A stretch of 33,554 nucleotides of DNA from Bacteroidales bacterium (GCA_027858745.1 JAQICB010000035.1:1-33554), one strand, 5' to 3'; positions 1-8,286 are shown, numbered from the stretch's first letter. Made by a program: numbers and translations. The notes: generated by a model not told the origin, from the letters alone.

Positions 1-91
1 CGGCATCCCGAAGGACCCGCTGCCCCGCAACTTGCATGTGTTAAGCCTGCCGCTAGCGTTCATCCTGAGCCAGGATCAAACTCTTCGTTGT
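1..91 (-). rRNA. 16S ribosomal RNA, 5' end (partial)
   Basis: The reverse complement of 65-84 is the universal bacterial 16S primer-27F site (agagtttgatcctggctcag). It is followed by gatgaacgctagcggcaggc and the usual 'ttaacacatgcaagt' block, a wording typical of Bacteroidota. The mature 5' end is placed near base 91 by comparison with E. coli and could be off by a few bases. The rest of the gene lies beyond the left edge, so this is the start of an rRNA operon reading leftwards out of the window. Confidence 0.96.
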
Positions 92-272
92 AAAAGATTA
101 TTATTTGTTCTTTCTATACGAATAAGTATAACTCAAAGTTGACGCATGTTTTAAACCCATTTCATGGTTCACTTCTTTCGAAGCGAATTATCATAATTAT
201 ATTCAAAGAACTTTTTTTTCGTTTGTTAAACGAACCCTCAACTGTAAGAACACTATCTCTGTTTTGGGGCTG
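92..272 (-). other. 16S rRNA leader and upstream spacer
   Basis: Between the rRNA promoter and the mature 16S end is a leader of roughly 175 bases. Read on the minus strand it contains 'aaagttctttgaa' (around 200-213), resembling the GTTCTTTGA element common in Bacteroidota rRNA leaders, and a small self-complementary stretch around cttcgaaag (173-186) that may be part of the precursor-processing stem. No protein-coding signal is convincing here. Confidence 0.6.
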
Positions 273-305
273 CAAATATACGCACCTTTATTTCTATATT
301 CCAAA
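273..305 (-). promoter_or_regulatory. rRNA operon promoter (Bacteroidota type)
   Basis: On the minus strand a TTTG box (302-305), a 21-base spacer and TATATTTG (273-280) match the Bacteroidota -33/-7 consensus TTTG...TAnnTTTG exactly. Transcription would start near 266-268 and run towards the 16S gene. This is the best-matching promoter in the window, as expected for an rRNA operon. Confidence 0.8.
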
Positions 306-481
306 TGTTTTATTAAAAAAAACTAATATTATTTTTATTATCGCCATTCTTTATTATTATGTGTTTGATTATCAGATTCGAAGTGTTAATTTTTTTTTTG
401 TGTTTTTTTTGAAGTTTTTTTTATTACATTACCATTTATTATTTTTTTATTACTTTTACTACATAAAAATACATATAATAC
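306..481. other. AT-rich divergent intergenic region
   Basis: This stretch separates the leftward rRNA promoter from the rightward phosphoesterase gene. It is almost entirely A/T with long T runs on the + strand. An open frame spans it (139-492), but it is phenylalanine/tyrosine/isoleucine-rich and overlaps the rRNA promoter, so it is rejected as a gene. The only candidate signal is TACTTTTA at 451-458, a 7/8 match to the -7 box, placed for a start near 463 and a leader of about 19 bases before the gene at 482. Confidence 0.5.
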
Positions 482-1171
482 ATGGCGAATAATATTTCTC
501 ATATACACGGAAAACATTTTGCAATTAGTGACATTCATGGTTGTGCTTATACTTTTTTTGAGCTACTTAATAAAATAGATTTCTCAAAAGACGACACTTT
601 ATATATTTTAGGTGACATGATAAGTAGAGGCAAACATTCTAAAAAAGTAATTAAATCTATTCTTTCTATGCAAAAAGAAGGATATTCTATAGTACCTTTG
701 AGAGGAAATCACGAACAATTTGTAATTTCGGGATTCAAACAAAAGGAAAATAATAATTTTTTTAAAACATGTAAACGAATGAATCTTTCATGGTTGTTCA
801 ACAAAACAGACTATTCATATAAAGAAAAGTATTATTCGTTTTTCGAGCATTTACCATTTTATTACACCTATAAAAACTTTTTACTATCGCATGCGGGCTT
901 TGATTTTTCGCAAGAAGATTTTTTTGCTAATAAATACGCTATGCTCAATCAACGGAAAACACCCTTGGTTTCTTCGATTCCGGATTCAACTCATATTGTC
1001 CACGGGCACACCCCAACTTCGTTGAAAAAAATTGAACGTTCGATAATTCACAAACTCCCGGTAATAAACATTGATAACGGCTGTGTGTATAAAAACCTGA
1101 ATGATAAAGGCAGTCTCATTTGTGTTAACTTAGATGATTTTGAATTAACTTCACAAAAAAATATTGATTAA
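482..1171 (+). CDS. PPP-family metallophosphoesterase (Ser/Thr phosphatase or Ap4A hydrolase-like)
   Basis: The 229-residue protein has all signature motifs of the calcineurin-like PPP superfamily: SDIHG (16-20), GDMISRG (44-50), GNHE (75-78), LSHAGF with His137, and VHGHTP (173-178). These bind a di-metal centre that hydrolyses phosphate esters or diadenosine polyphosphates. There is no signal peptide, so it should be cytoplasmic. Related bacterial proteins are annotated as protein phosphatase 1-like, PrpE or symmetrical Ap4A hydrolase; the substrate cannot be told from sequence. Its stop overlaps the next gene's start by one base (TAATG at 1169-1173), so the two are probably translationally coupled. 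The start is the first ATG in frame and sits 14 residues before the first motif. Confidence 0.88.
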   Translation: MANNISHIHGKHFAISDIHGCAYTFFELLNKIDFSKDDTLYILGDMISRGKHSKKVIKSILSMQKEGYSIVPLRGNHEQFVISGFKQKENNNFFKTCKRMNLSWLFNKTDYSYKEKYYSFFEHLPFYYTYKNFLLSHAGFDFSQEDFFANKYAMLNQRKTPLVSSIPDSTHIVHGHTPTSLKKIERSIIHKLPVINIDNGCVYKNLNDKGSLICVNLDDFELTSQKNID

Positions 1172-2985
1172 TGAAGATTGCTCTCATTCTATTACTCTGC
1201 ATTTCATATTCTGCATTCGGACAAAACTTTCAAAAAATATTTGACGAAGCAGAGCAAAATATGCAAGAAGGAAATTATTCAGAAGCTATTACCTATTATA
1301 ATGAAATCATAGATTTTGAACATAATATACCTATTGTGTATTTACGAATAGGTCAAGCATATTTTTTGAACCTTGAATATAATAAGGCACTAACTGTCTT
1401 ACGTCAATTTGTGCAAGAGTATCCACACAAATACCCAGAGGCATATTTCCAGCTTGGCGAAATAAACTCTTTATTGGGAAATACAATAGAAGCTCAAAAA
1501 AACTTTGCACTCTTCCTTTCTTTAAAACCTCAAAACACTCATTATATAAGTAAGGCGGAATTTGAACTACAAAAAGATATGTGTTCCATTCATTCCGCAT
1601 CTGATATAGCACCAAGTCAAGATACCATATCAAACTTTATTCACAATTATGGAATATATACATTTGATTCGCTCATTATATATAATGGTATCTCTTCTCA
1701 TAACGACTCACTCTTATCTCCGGCACAAATTATTATGAAAAAAAATGGTGGCTTAGAAAAAATAATATCTGACAGCGCCTCTCATATAAGTGATTTTTGC
1801 CCTATTTCTGCGGATACAATTCTCATAAATATTCGATCATATTCTGATATTAATTCGTTTCCGGAAACTCATTTTATAAAATATACATCCGGCAATTTTT
1901 CTAATCCGCAAAAATACACCTCACACATACTTGATGAAAAGGCTGTCGCAATTCATTTTTTTATCGATTCAATAGCTAATTCGCAGTATCTATTTTTCAG
2001 CTCCGACCGCAAAGGTGGTTTTGGCGGCATGGATATATGGATTAGTGAAAGAAAAGACGGTATATTCCACGAACCTTTTAATGCGGGAGAAGGAATAAAT
2101 ACTGAAGGAGATGAAATTTGTCCGTTTTATGATTCACACAAGCAAAAACTTTATTTCAGTTCTAACAGACACACAACAATTGGTGGTTTTGATATTTTTT
2201 ATGCTCAAGATTCTGCTTTTTCATTTGAATACGCACAATCTATTGACGCGCCTATCAACAGTAGCTTTAATGAATATTACTATAAAATAATTAATGATAC
2301 TGCTTATTATTGCTCAAACAATCGTGCAAAAAAGTTTCGAAATTCCGATTTCTATTTTAATTCGCTCTACCGGTATCCGATTTCAAACAAAAAAATGGAG
2401 GAACAAGCTGACACTCAAACAACACAGACAGAAATACAAGACAGCACGTTCTCATACACCTTATTTTATGACCACAACAAACCATATCCAGCATCAACAA
2501 AAAGCTATACAGAATTATTTGAGGACTACATTTCAACAAAACCACAATTACAAAAATCGGAATATTTTACGCTTAATGGTATAAAAAAACAAGTCTATCT
2601 TCAAAGTATCAAGTCATTTTTTAATGCCGCCGAATTGGAGTACTCACAATACATATTATTCTTAAAAAGAGGCACTTCCGCCCTCTCGCAAGGACACACT
2701 ATCAGCATACAGATACAAGCTTCTACCAGCAAAAGCGGTTCAGAAGAATCTAACGAAATTATTGCATCGCAACGAGTAGAGAATATTAAAAAACATATTT
2801 TTCAAAGTATTCCTGAATCATATCATTCGCAGATATCTGTTGAAATAGTGCCTTCAATTATTCCAAAACATTCGGCAGCATATTCTCATGATGTTCAACA
2901 ATCGGCACAAGAATCGATGAAACGATACGTACAGGTTTCTGCAACTATTCATTATTCAGACAGCCAGTCTTCTATTTCTCGCTGA
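1171..2985 (+). CDS. TPR / beta-propeller / degenerate OmpA-like protein (PorE-like)
   Basis: The 604-residue protein has an N-terminal export signal (MKIALILLLCISYSAFGQ), then TPR-like helical repeats (about 20-130). PD40-type propeller blades follow, shown by 'FFSSDRKGGFGGMDIW' and 'LYFSSNRHTTIGGFDIFYA' (about 270-350). The last 120 residues resemble an OmpA C-terminal domain: a 'GHTISIQIQAS' strand and a 'SQRVENIKKHI' helix. The order matches PorE-type T9SS accessory proteins and the two intact paralogues at 18282-22641. Unlike them, the OmpA part lacks the HTDS-type loop Asp and ends in RYVQVSATI rather than the RRTEFRV strand, so peptidoglycan binding is doubtful. It is coupled to the phosphoesterase upstream, and its 3' end overlaps the converging gene by 34 bases. 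Family assignment is firm for TPR and PD40, tentative for OmpA. Confidence 0.75.
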   Translation: MKIALILLLCISYSAFGQNFQKIFDEAEQNMQEGNYSEAITYYNEIIDFEHNIPIVYLRIGQAYFLNLEYNKALTVLRQFVQEYPHKYPEAYFQLGEINSLLGNTIEAQKNFALFLSLKPQNTHYISKAEFELQKDMCSIHSASDIAPSQDTISNFIHNYGIYTFDSLIIYNGISSHNDSLLSPAQIIMKKNGGLEKIISDSASHISDFCPISADTILINIRSYSDINSFPETHFIKYTSGNFSNPQKYTSHILDEKAVAIHFFIDSIANSQYLFFSSDRKGGFGGMDIWISERKDGIFHEPFNAGEGINTEGDEICPFYDSHKQKLYFSSNRHTTIGGFDIFYAQDSAFSFEYAQSIDAPINSSFNEYYYKIINDTAYYCSNNRAKKFRNSDFYFNSLYRYPISNKKMEEQADTQTTQTEIQDSTFSYTLFYDHNKPYPASTKSYTELFEDYISTKPQLQKSEYFTLNGIKKQVYLQSIKSFFNAAELEYSQYILFLKRGTSALSQGHTISIQIQASTSKSGSEESNEIIASQRVENIKKHIFQSIPESYHSQISVEIVPSIIPKHSAAYSHDVQQSAQESMKRYVQVSATIHYSDSQSSISR

Positions 2986-3851
2986 GACAAATCAACATAC
3001 GAAACAATTTTTACAACATAATCATCTTCTATATAGTAAATTGCAGGCACTCTCTTACCGGCTCGCACAAAAAACTCCGTTTGAGACAGTGTTTGATAAG
3101 GTATATTTTCTGCTTTTGTTTCTTCAAAAAATTCTAACTTATCATCCGGATCTCCTATAAGGAAAAAATACAGGGGTAAATCAGGATTTTTTTTCTTCAT
3201 AACATACATTTTGTACGCAGCAACACGACAATGAGGACAGGTGTATGTTAAAAAAGCTACCACATGTTTTGCGGTATCAAGTCGCTGTTTCTCATTGAAC
3301 TCTTGTAAATACAATGGTTTATGTAACAAATCGGAACTACGTTCTACCGAAGACACAAAAAAAGGTCGCAGAGCAAAAGGCGTTAAAAACACAAACAAAG
3401 TTACAATGATATACACATATTTCGGAACAGGATATTCTAAGCTGTGATGTCGGAAGTGTAATAAAATAATGAAAATAAGTAAAATGAGGTTTTTAACAAT
3501 TGATTGGAGTGGCGTCATAGCAAGCACGTTCCCAAAACACATACAATTGCCGTCATTTCCTTGCACGAGCAAAAGTACGAAAAGATGAACGGTAAAAAGC
3601 ACCAATATAAACATTGCAACACGAAGCACTTTTTTTGAAAAAAATTTATTGAGAATAAAGAAAAGCCCGAGAAGTAATTCTACCCCGATGATAGCTCGTG
3701 CTATATACGGAGCAAGGGTCCAGGTCGAAAAATATCCTTCAACAAGAACCGATTCAAATAATTGGACCGGAAATAATTTTGAAAGAGCCGAAAAAACAAA
3801 AACACTCCCGATACATACAGATATGATACTATATATAATACGTTTATTCAT
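2952..3851 (-). CDS. DoxX/MauE-like membrane protein fused to a thioredoxin-like domain
   Basis: The 299-residue protein begins with about five hydrophobic segments (roughly 5-25, 45-67, 77-97, 117-135, 144-165), in the arrangement of DoxX/MauE-family proteins. A CxC pair (Cys103, Cys105 in NCMCFG) lies on the loop after the third segment. After the last segment comes a soluble domain with 'VVAFLTYTCPHC' (CPHC 205-208), a thioredoxin-type redox motif. MauE/DoxX proteins of this kind are linked to disulfide or quinone redox chemistry. A plausible role is electron exchange between the membrane Cys pair, the CPHC site and menaquinone; that is inference. It is the second gene of an operon with the futalosine hydrolase, whose coding end it overlaps by 8 bases. 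Confidence 0.75.
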   Translation of the reverse strand: MNKRIIYSIISVCIGSVFVFSALSKLFPVQLFESVLVEGYFSTWTLAPYIARAIIGVELLLGLFFILNKFFSKKVLRVAMFILVLFTVHLFVLLLVQGNDGNCMCFGNVLAMTPLQSIVKNLILLIFIILLHFRHHSLEYPVPKYVYIIVTLFVFLTPFALRPFFVSSVERSSDLLHKPLYLQEFNEKQRLDTAKHVVAFLTYTCPHCRVAAYKMYVMKKKNPDLPLYFFLIGDPDDKLEFFEETKAENIPYQTLSQTEFFVRAGKRVPAIYYIEDDYVVKIVSYVDLSQREIEDWLSE

Positions 3852-4476
3852 TACATTCGATTTTTGAAATAATTCTATTTATTGCAGCGTGCAAAGATTC
3901 ACAAGCTTGTGTAATGCACCAATTGTGTTTATTTCTGTCGCCAACCTTATTCGAAATTGCACGAATATGCACACAAGGCACTTTTTCTCGCAGAGACACA
4001 TAATGAGCGGCAGCTCCTTCCATTGATTCTATTCCGGGATTATACATTTCAATTAATTCCTGCTTTTTTTGCTCCGATGTGGTAATTTGATTAACCGTTA
4101 TGCCCGATACCGAATGAAAATCATCACATTCATACGACAGCGGCAACCAACCTTTTGAGAAGGGAAAATCATCATATTTCTCAAGTCCCATATCAGCAAG
4201 AGAAAGAAATGACTGATTCTCTGTGACACCAATATCTGCAAATATATCCTGCGACACACGCACAACATCGCCACATGAGTATTCCCTCGTAAACGTTCCT
4301 GCTATACCGGCACATATGAGAATATCATAGGATTGCGTTGTAAGCATCTTTGTAAGATTATATACCATATTATACACCCCCACACCCGACACATCAACAG
4401 AAATTGAATGAGCAGATTGAGGTATCGTATAATTTTGTGCCTCTATATGCGAAGGAAAAACCACAAGAATATTCAT
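3844..4476 (-). CDS. mqnB: Futalosine hydrolase
   Basis: The 210-residue protein belongs to the MTA/SAH nucleosidase (PNP/UDP) superfamily: 'ICAGIAGTF' (54-62), SMEGAAAHYV (151-160, with the substrate-binding Met-Glu pair) and 'IRAISNKVGDRNKHNW' (171-186). The last motif, with Asn and Trp, is the form seen in futalosine hydrolases rather than in MTA/SAH nucleosidase. The enzyme removes hypoxanthine from futalosine in the futalosine route to menaquinone. No other mqn gene is in the window. The downstream gene is a quinone/disulfide-type membrane protein, which fits a shared respiratory theme. The alternative, an MTA/SAH nucleosidase, is less likely from the C-terminal motif. Confidence 0.85.
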   Translation of the reverse strand: MNILVVFPSHIEAQNYTIPQSAHSISVDVSGVGVYNMVYNLTKMLTTQSYDILICAGIAGTFTREYSCGDVVRVSQDIFADIGVTENQSFLSLADMGLEKYDDFPFSKGWLPLSYECDDFHSVSGITVNQITTSEQKKQELIEMYNPGIESMEGAAAHYVSLREKVPCVHIRAISNKVGDRNKHNWCITQACESLHAAINRIISKIECNE

Positions 4477-4609
4477 ATGTTTATACTAATTTTCGTTTGT
4501 CATAACTTTTACCGACAGTATCGAGATGCAACACCCATAAGACAGTTATGCTCGATTGTAATAATATTTACTATTACTATCATGGACGTTTCATACATAT
4601 ATTTTTATA

Positions 4610-4641
4610 CAAAAATACAGCCTTTCAAGTTAGCAGACAAT
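4610..4641 (-). promoter_or_regulatory. Possible promoter for mqnB operon
   Basis: On the minus strand, an ATTG (4638-4641), 20-base spacer and TATTTTTG (4610-4617) fit the Bacteroidota promoter pattern, with one mismatch in the upstream box. It would give a leader of about 130 bases, longer than others here, so this is tentative. Confidence 0.35.
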
Positions 4642-4677
4642 AATATGAAAATAATAAAAAAGATGTGTAACTTTAAA

Positions 4678-4709
4678 ATTGGTATTTTTATAAAAAAAAC
4701 AGACCTTTG
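4678..4709 (+). promoter_or_regulatory. Possible promoter for the 4733 gene
   Basis: ATTG (4678-4681), a 20-base spacer and GACCTTTG (4702-4709) match the consensus with one mismatch in each box. The predicted start near 4714 leaves a leader of about 19 bases. Confidence 0.35.
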
Positions 4710-4732
4710 AATATTACAAATAAACATATAAA

Positions 4733-5707
4733 ATGAAACGAATAAGCATCTTACTTTTATTTAGTTTTTTTATTATTTCACAAAACGTATTTTCTCAAAG
4801 TAAAATCTATGAGATTTACGATACGATTCCTATTCGGAGTGGGACAAATAAGTATAGACTCTATCGATTAGCCATAAAATGGATGGGGAAAGAACGAGGA
4901 ACCAAAATGGTTGCAAAAAATTTCAAACAACGAAAAGTTGCCGGCAAGGGGTATTTTGTCTACTACAACCGGGTTAAATTAGAGGATACATACGTAAGTC
5001 CTCGTGCGAATGAACGAACAAAAGGATCTATTGCGTTCAATATTGTAGTTGACATTCAAGATTCTATTATCATAACACGCTTTTTCAATTTTGTACACAA
5101 AGCGGCATTTTCCGAATATGGCACCATGTCGTTTGGCAGGCTTATGGAGTTTAAAAAAGTTCCTCCGGGTGTTTGTATGGAAATTGAGGAATGGTGTAAT
5201 GCGGTATGGGCAAACTTAAAGCATGAGGCTGAATTGGAGTGCAAATACCGAGCAAGCAATATGATTCCAATAGTTTTAATACGGAGAAGAACATATAAAG
5301 CAAAAGAAGAAGAGAAGGTAGAAGAAGTAAAAGAAGAAGTAGATCCGGATAAATATTTAGAGATTGAAAATTATATTATTCATGATAAAAAAGAGGAAAA
5401 AGCGACTGAAACCACAGACATCGACGAGGCTCCCCTTTCCGAAGACGGAACCGATGAGTCAGATGAAATAGAAGAAGAAGAAATCGCTCAAGAAGAAGAG
5501 GTTGCAGACGAAGAAGAAAAATCGGGTTTTTTCAGTAAGTTTGGTAAAAATAAAAATGAAGAGAAAGACGAACAAGAAGAGGAAGAAGAAAAGCCCCAAA
5601 AAGAAGAAAAGGTAAAAAAAGAAAAAAAATCAAAGAAAGAGAAGAAGAAAAAGAAAGATGAAGATGAATACGATGATTACTATGATGATTACGACGACGA
5701 TTATTAA
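4733..5707 (+). CDS. Secreted DUF4468-like protein with a long charged tail
   Basis: The 324-residue protein has a signal peptide (about 1-22, ending NVFSQ). The globular part (about 25-190) resembles the DUF4468 (TBP-like fold) family of Bacteroidota: 'YRLYRLAIKWMG', 'GKGYFVYYNRV' and a following strand with alternating hydrophobic residues. From about residue 190 the chain is almost only Glu, Lys and Asp, with a GFFSKFGKNKN interruption near 265-275, then a Lys-rich block and a final Asp/Tyr-rich block (DDYYDDYDDDY). Such a tail is probably disordered and could bind cations or a charged partner. The function is unknown. It ends 10 bases before the converging rnc gene, with no clear terminator between them. 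Confidence 0.7.
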   Translation: MKRISILLLFSFFIISQNVFSQSKIYEIYDTIPIRSGTNKYRLYRLAIKWMGKERGTKMVAKNFKQRKVAGKGYFVYYNRVKLEDTYVSPRANERTKGSIAFNIVVDIQDSIIITRFFNFVHKAAFSEYGTMSFGRLMEFKKVPPGVCMEIEEWCNAVWANLKHEAELECKYRASNMIPIVLIRRRTYKAKEEEKVEEVKEEVDPDKYLEIENYIIHDKKEEKATETTDIDEAPLSEDGTDESDEIEEEEIAQEEEVADEEEKSGFFSKFGKNKNEEKDEQEEEEEKPQKEEKVKKEKKSKKEKKKKKDEDEYDDYYDDYDDDY

Positions 5708-5717
5708 TCAATAAAGA

Positions 5718-6476
5718 TTAGGGAAAAGAAGGTTTTTTTTTGTCCAACAACATCTTAATGGTAAGTTGAGCTGCATGCTGTTCAGAATCTTTTTTCGTAT
5801 ACCCTTTTCCCTGAGCCATTTGCTGCTCATTAATAAAAACAGTTGTGATGAATTTCGGCTCAGACGTTATCACATTTTCATCCTCACATTCGGTATTAAA
5901 TTTCACAAAAGTATCTCTATTCTTTTGCACAATTTCGAGTAATTTACTTTTGTAATTTATATCAACCTTTTCGAGAAAAGTAAAATCAAAGAAATTGTTG
6001 AGAATTTTCTGTACAAGAAAATAACGAGTTGCTTTGTAACCTTTATCGAGATAAATAGCACCAATTAATGCCTCAAAAGCATTTCCCATTGCATCATTTT
6101 TCTTAACATTACAAATATTACAATCAATGAATGCATCTAAATGAAGAGAGATTGCAATTTTATTGAGCGATTTACGATTTACAATACGAGACTTTATTTG
6201 TGTAAGAAAGCCCTCAGATTTATCAGGATATAAATGAAAAAGATGATCTGCAATTATAGAATCGAGAATTGAGTCTCCAAGATACTCCAATCGCTCATTA
6301 CAAATCTTAGTTCCATCAACAATACAATTTGCAGATTTGTGAGTAAATGCCTTTTTGTAATAAAAAGTCGAATGTGGCGGAAACCCGAGGAGATGTTTAA
6401 TTTTCAAAAAAAACTCCTTTTCTGTCTGAGAACAAAAAAGGAGTTTAATATGTTGATATAATAAAAAATTCACCAA
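5718..6476 (-). CDS. rnc: Ribonuclease III
   Basis: The roughly 252-residue enzyme cuts double-stranded RNA in rRNA processing. It shows the RNase III signature ERLEYLGDSILD (61-72), including the catalytic Glu/Asp residues, the second acidic helix NAFEALIGAIYLDKG (132-146), and a C-terminal dsRNA-binding domain (about 174-245, ending 'KDSEQHAAQLTIKMLL'). No ATG exists between the upstream in-frame stop and the catalytic motifs. The start must be TTG (6474-6476) or GTG (6471-6473), and the conserved 'IKLLF' segment at 10-14 needs a start there. The gene follows fabF by 4 bases, so translation is probably coupled. The acpP-fabF-rnc order is common in Bacteroidota. Confidence 0.95.
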   Translation of the reverse strand: MVNFLLYQHIKLLFCSQTEKEFFLKIKHLLGFPPHSTFYYKKAFTHKSANCIVDGTKICNERLEYLGDSILDSIIADHLFHLYPDKSEGFLTQIKSRIVNRKSLNKIAISLHLDAFIDCNICNVKKNDAMGNAFEALIGAIYLDKGYKATRYFLVQKILNNFFDFTFLEKVDINYKSKLLEIVQKNRDTFVKFNTECEDENVITSEPKFITTVFINEQQMAQGKGYTKKDSEQHAAQLTIKMLLDKKKPSFP

Positions 6477-6480
6477 AGAA

Positions 6481-7734
6481 TTATTCTTGATATTTTTTAA
6501 TCACAAGACTTCCATTATGACCTCCAAACCCGAAAGTATTGGAAAGAGCATATGTTACTGAACGTTCTTGTGCCGTATTGAAAGTTAAATTCAAACCTTG
6601 ATCTATTTCTGAATCAGGATTTTTGAAATTAATGGTTGGTGGTATAATGCTTTTTTCAATAGCAAAAATACATGCAAGTGCTTCCATAGCACCAGTTGCA
6701 CCCAACAAGTGACCTGTCATAGATTTAGTTGAACTAATATTCATTTTATACGCATGCTCACCAAACAATTTAGTAATAGCTAACAGTTCAGCAATATCGC
6801 CACGCGGAGTAGAAGTTCCATGCACATTAATATAATCTATATCAGCTGTATTAATACCGGCATCAGCGATTGCTCCTTTCATAGCACTTAACGCACCATC
6901 ACCTTCCGGATGAGGAGCAGTTAAATGGTGAGCATCGGAACTCATACCGCCACCAATAATCTCTGCATAAATATGTGCGCCACGAGCTTTTGCATGTTCG
7001 TATTCTTCGAAAATAAGGGCAACGCCACCTTCTCCCATAACAAAACCATCTCTGGTTGAATCAAATGGACGAGAAGCAGACACCATTTCATCATTATTTT
7101 CAGAAATAGCTTTCATAGCATTAAAGCCGCCTATACCACTTTCATTTATTGTTGCTTCAGACCCACCGGTTAAAATAACCTGAGATTTACCCATACGAAT
7201 ATAATTCAAGGCATCAATCATTGCATGAGTTGAAGACGCACATGCAGATGTTATTGTATAACTTGGCCCACGCAATCCATATTTCATAGAAATATATCCC
7301 GCTGCGATATTAGAAATCATTTTGGGAATAAAGAACGGATTAAAACGAGGATTCCCATCGCCCGTTGCGTATGAAGCAATTTCATTTTGGTATGTAGTTA
7401 AACCACCTATACCGGAACCCCAAATAACGCCACATTGATCCAAATCAATTGATTCAAGATCAATCTTAGAATCAGCTACACACTCTGCAGCAGCAGCCAT
7501 AGCTAAATGCGTATACGGATCCATTTTACGAGCCTCTTTCCTATCGACATATTTACTTAAATCGAAATTTTTTACCTCACATGCAAAGCGAGTTTTAAAT
7601 TTCTCCGGATTAAAGTGAGTAATTGGTCCACAACCACTCACTCCATCTCGGAGACTTGAATAAATTTCGTCTAAATTATTGCCAATAGGAGTAAAAGCAC
7701 CTATACCGGTTACTACTACTCTTTTAAATTCCAT
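6481..7734 (-). CDS. fabF: 3-oxoacyl-[acyl-carrier-protein] synthase II
   Basis: The 417-residue condensing enzyme elongates acyl-ACP with malonyl-ACP in type II fatty acid synthesis. The catalytic triad is visible: Cys165 in TSACASSTH, His305 in NVHGTSTPRGD and His342 in KSMTGHLLGATGAMEA, with Lys337 nearby. The length matches KASII (about 410-420). Its ATG at 7734 lies 24 bases after acpP, and its stop is 4 bases before rnc, giving a three-gene operon. KASII (FabF) is preferred over FabB from the overall sequence and the acpP neighbour. Confidence 0.97.
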   Translation of the reverse strand: MEFKRVVVTGIGAFTPIGNNLDEIYSSLRDGVSGCGPITHFNPEKFKTRFACEVKNFDLSKYVDRKEARKMDPYTHLAMAAAAECVADSKIDLESIDLDQCGVIWGSGIGGLTTYQNEIASYATGDGNPRFNPFFIPKMISNIAAGYISMKYGLRGPSYTITSACASSTHAMIDALNYIRMGKSQVILTGGSEATINESGIGGFNAMKAISENNDEMVSASRPFDSTRDGFVMGEGGVALIFEEYEHAKARGAHIYAEIIGGGMSSDAHHLTAPHPEGDGALSAMKGAIADAGINTADIDYINVHGTSTPRGDIAELLAITKLFGEHAYKMNISSTKSMTGHLLGATGAMEALACIFAIEKSIIPPTINFKNPDSEIDQGLNLTFNTAQERSVTYALSNTFGFGGHNGSLVIKKYQE

Positions 7735-7758
7735 AAGCTGAAAAATAGAATAATAAGT

Positions 7759-7995
7759 TTATTTGAGATTTTTTTCGATGTAAGAGATAGCATCACCTAC
7801 AGAGGCAATACCTTCAGCTTGCTCATCAGGAATGGAAATATTGAATTCTTTTTCGAATTCCATGATTAATTCTACAGTATCTAATGAATCAGCGCCTAAG
7901 TCATTAGTAAAATTAGCTTCAGGAGTTACTTCACCCTCGTCAACACCTAACTTGTCTACAATGATTGCTTGTACTTTTGATGCAATTTCTGACAT
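7759..7995 (-). CDS. acpP: Acyl carrier protein
   Basis: The 78-residue acidic protein has the phosphopantetheine attachment motif [20 protein letters not shown], with modified Ser37. It carries growing acyl chains for FabF, encoded just downstream. Length and motif are standard. It is the first gene of the acpP-fabF-rnc operon and is divergent from purN across 291 bases. Confidence 0.97.
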   Translation of the reverse strand: MSEIASKVQAIIVDKLGVDEGEVTPEANFTNDLGADSLDTVELIMEFEKEFNISIPDEQAEGIASVGDAISYIEKNLK

Positions 7996-8286
7996 AGTTG
8001 TAAATTTTAGTTAATAATTAATAGTTTGTTATTTTTAAATCTTTGCAAATAAATGTATTTTTTCTTTTACAAAAAAGAAAAAAATGATAATTTAATGTAC
8101 ATTTTTATTCAGACCGCTTATAAACAGGCATTGTACACACAAAAAAAATATAAAAAACATGACATCACTCTCCTTTTTCTTGTTCTGCAGTATAATTCAT
8201 CCTCTTCATGAATAAATTCACGGTCGTTTTTCATCATTTTACGATGAATTATTTTTACTTTTGTTGCAGATAATAATACATACTCT
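7996..8286. promoter_or_regulatory. Divergent acpP/purN intergenic region
   Basis: For acpP (minus strand), TTTATTTG (8046-8053, 7/8 match) with TTTG at 8070-8073 is a candidate promoter, though the 16-base spacer is short. For purN (plus strand), TACTTTTG at 8256-8263 is an exact -7 match placing the start near 8268, about 19 bases before the ATG; its upstream box is not clear. AATTCATC (about 8195-8202) and GATGAATT (8243-8250) form an inverted repeat of unknown meaning. A minus-strand frame at 8118-8423 crosses purN and is not credible. Confidence 0.45.

Noticed and set aside
139-492. Open frame of 117 codons across the rRNA upstream region
   Set aside because: It overlaps the rRNA promoter and leader, is mostly Phe/Tyr/Ile/Leu from T-rich DNA, and has no recognisable protein pattern.
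4408-4710. Plus-strand frame of 100 codons over the mqnB start
   Set aside because: It overlaps mqnB and AT-rich spacer, lacks known motifs, and covers the probable promoters of both flanking genes.
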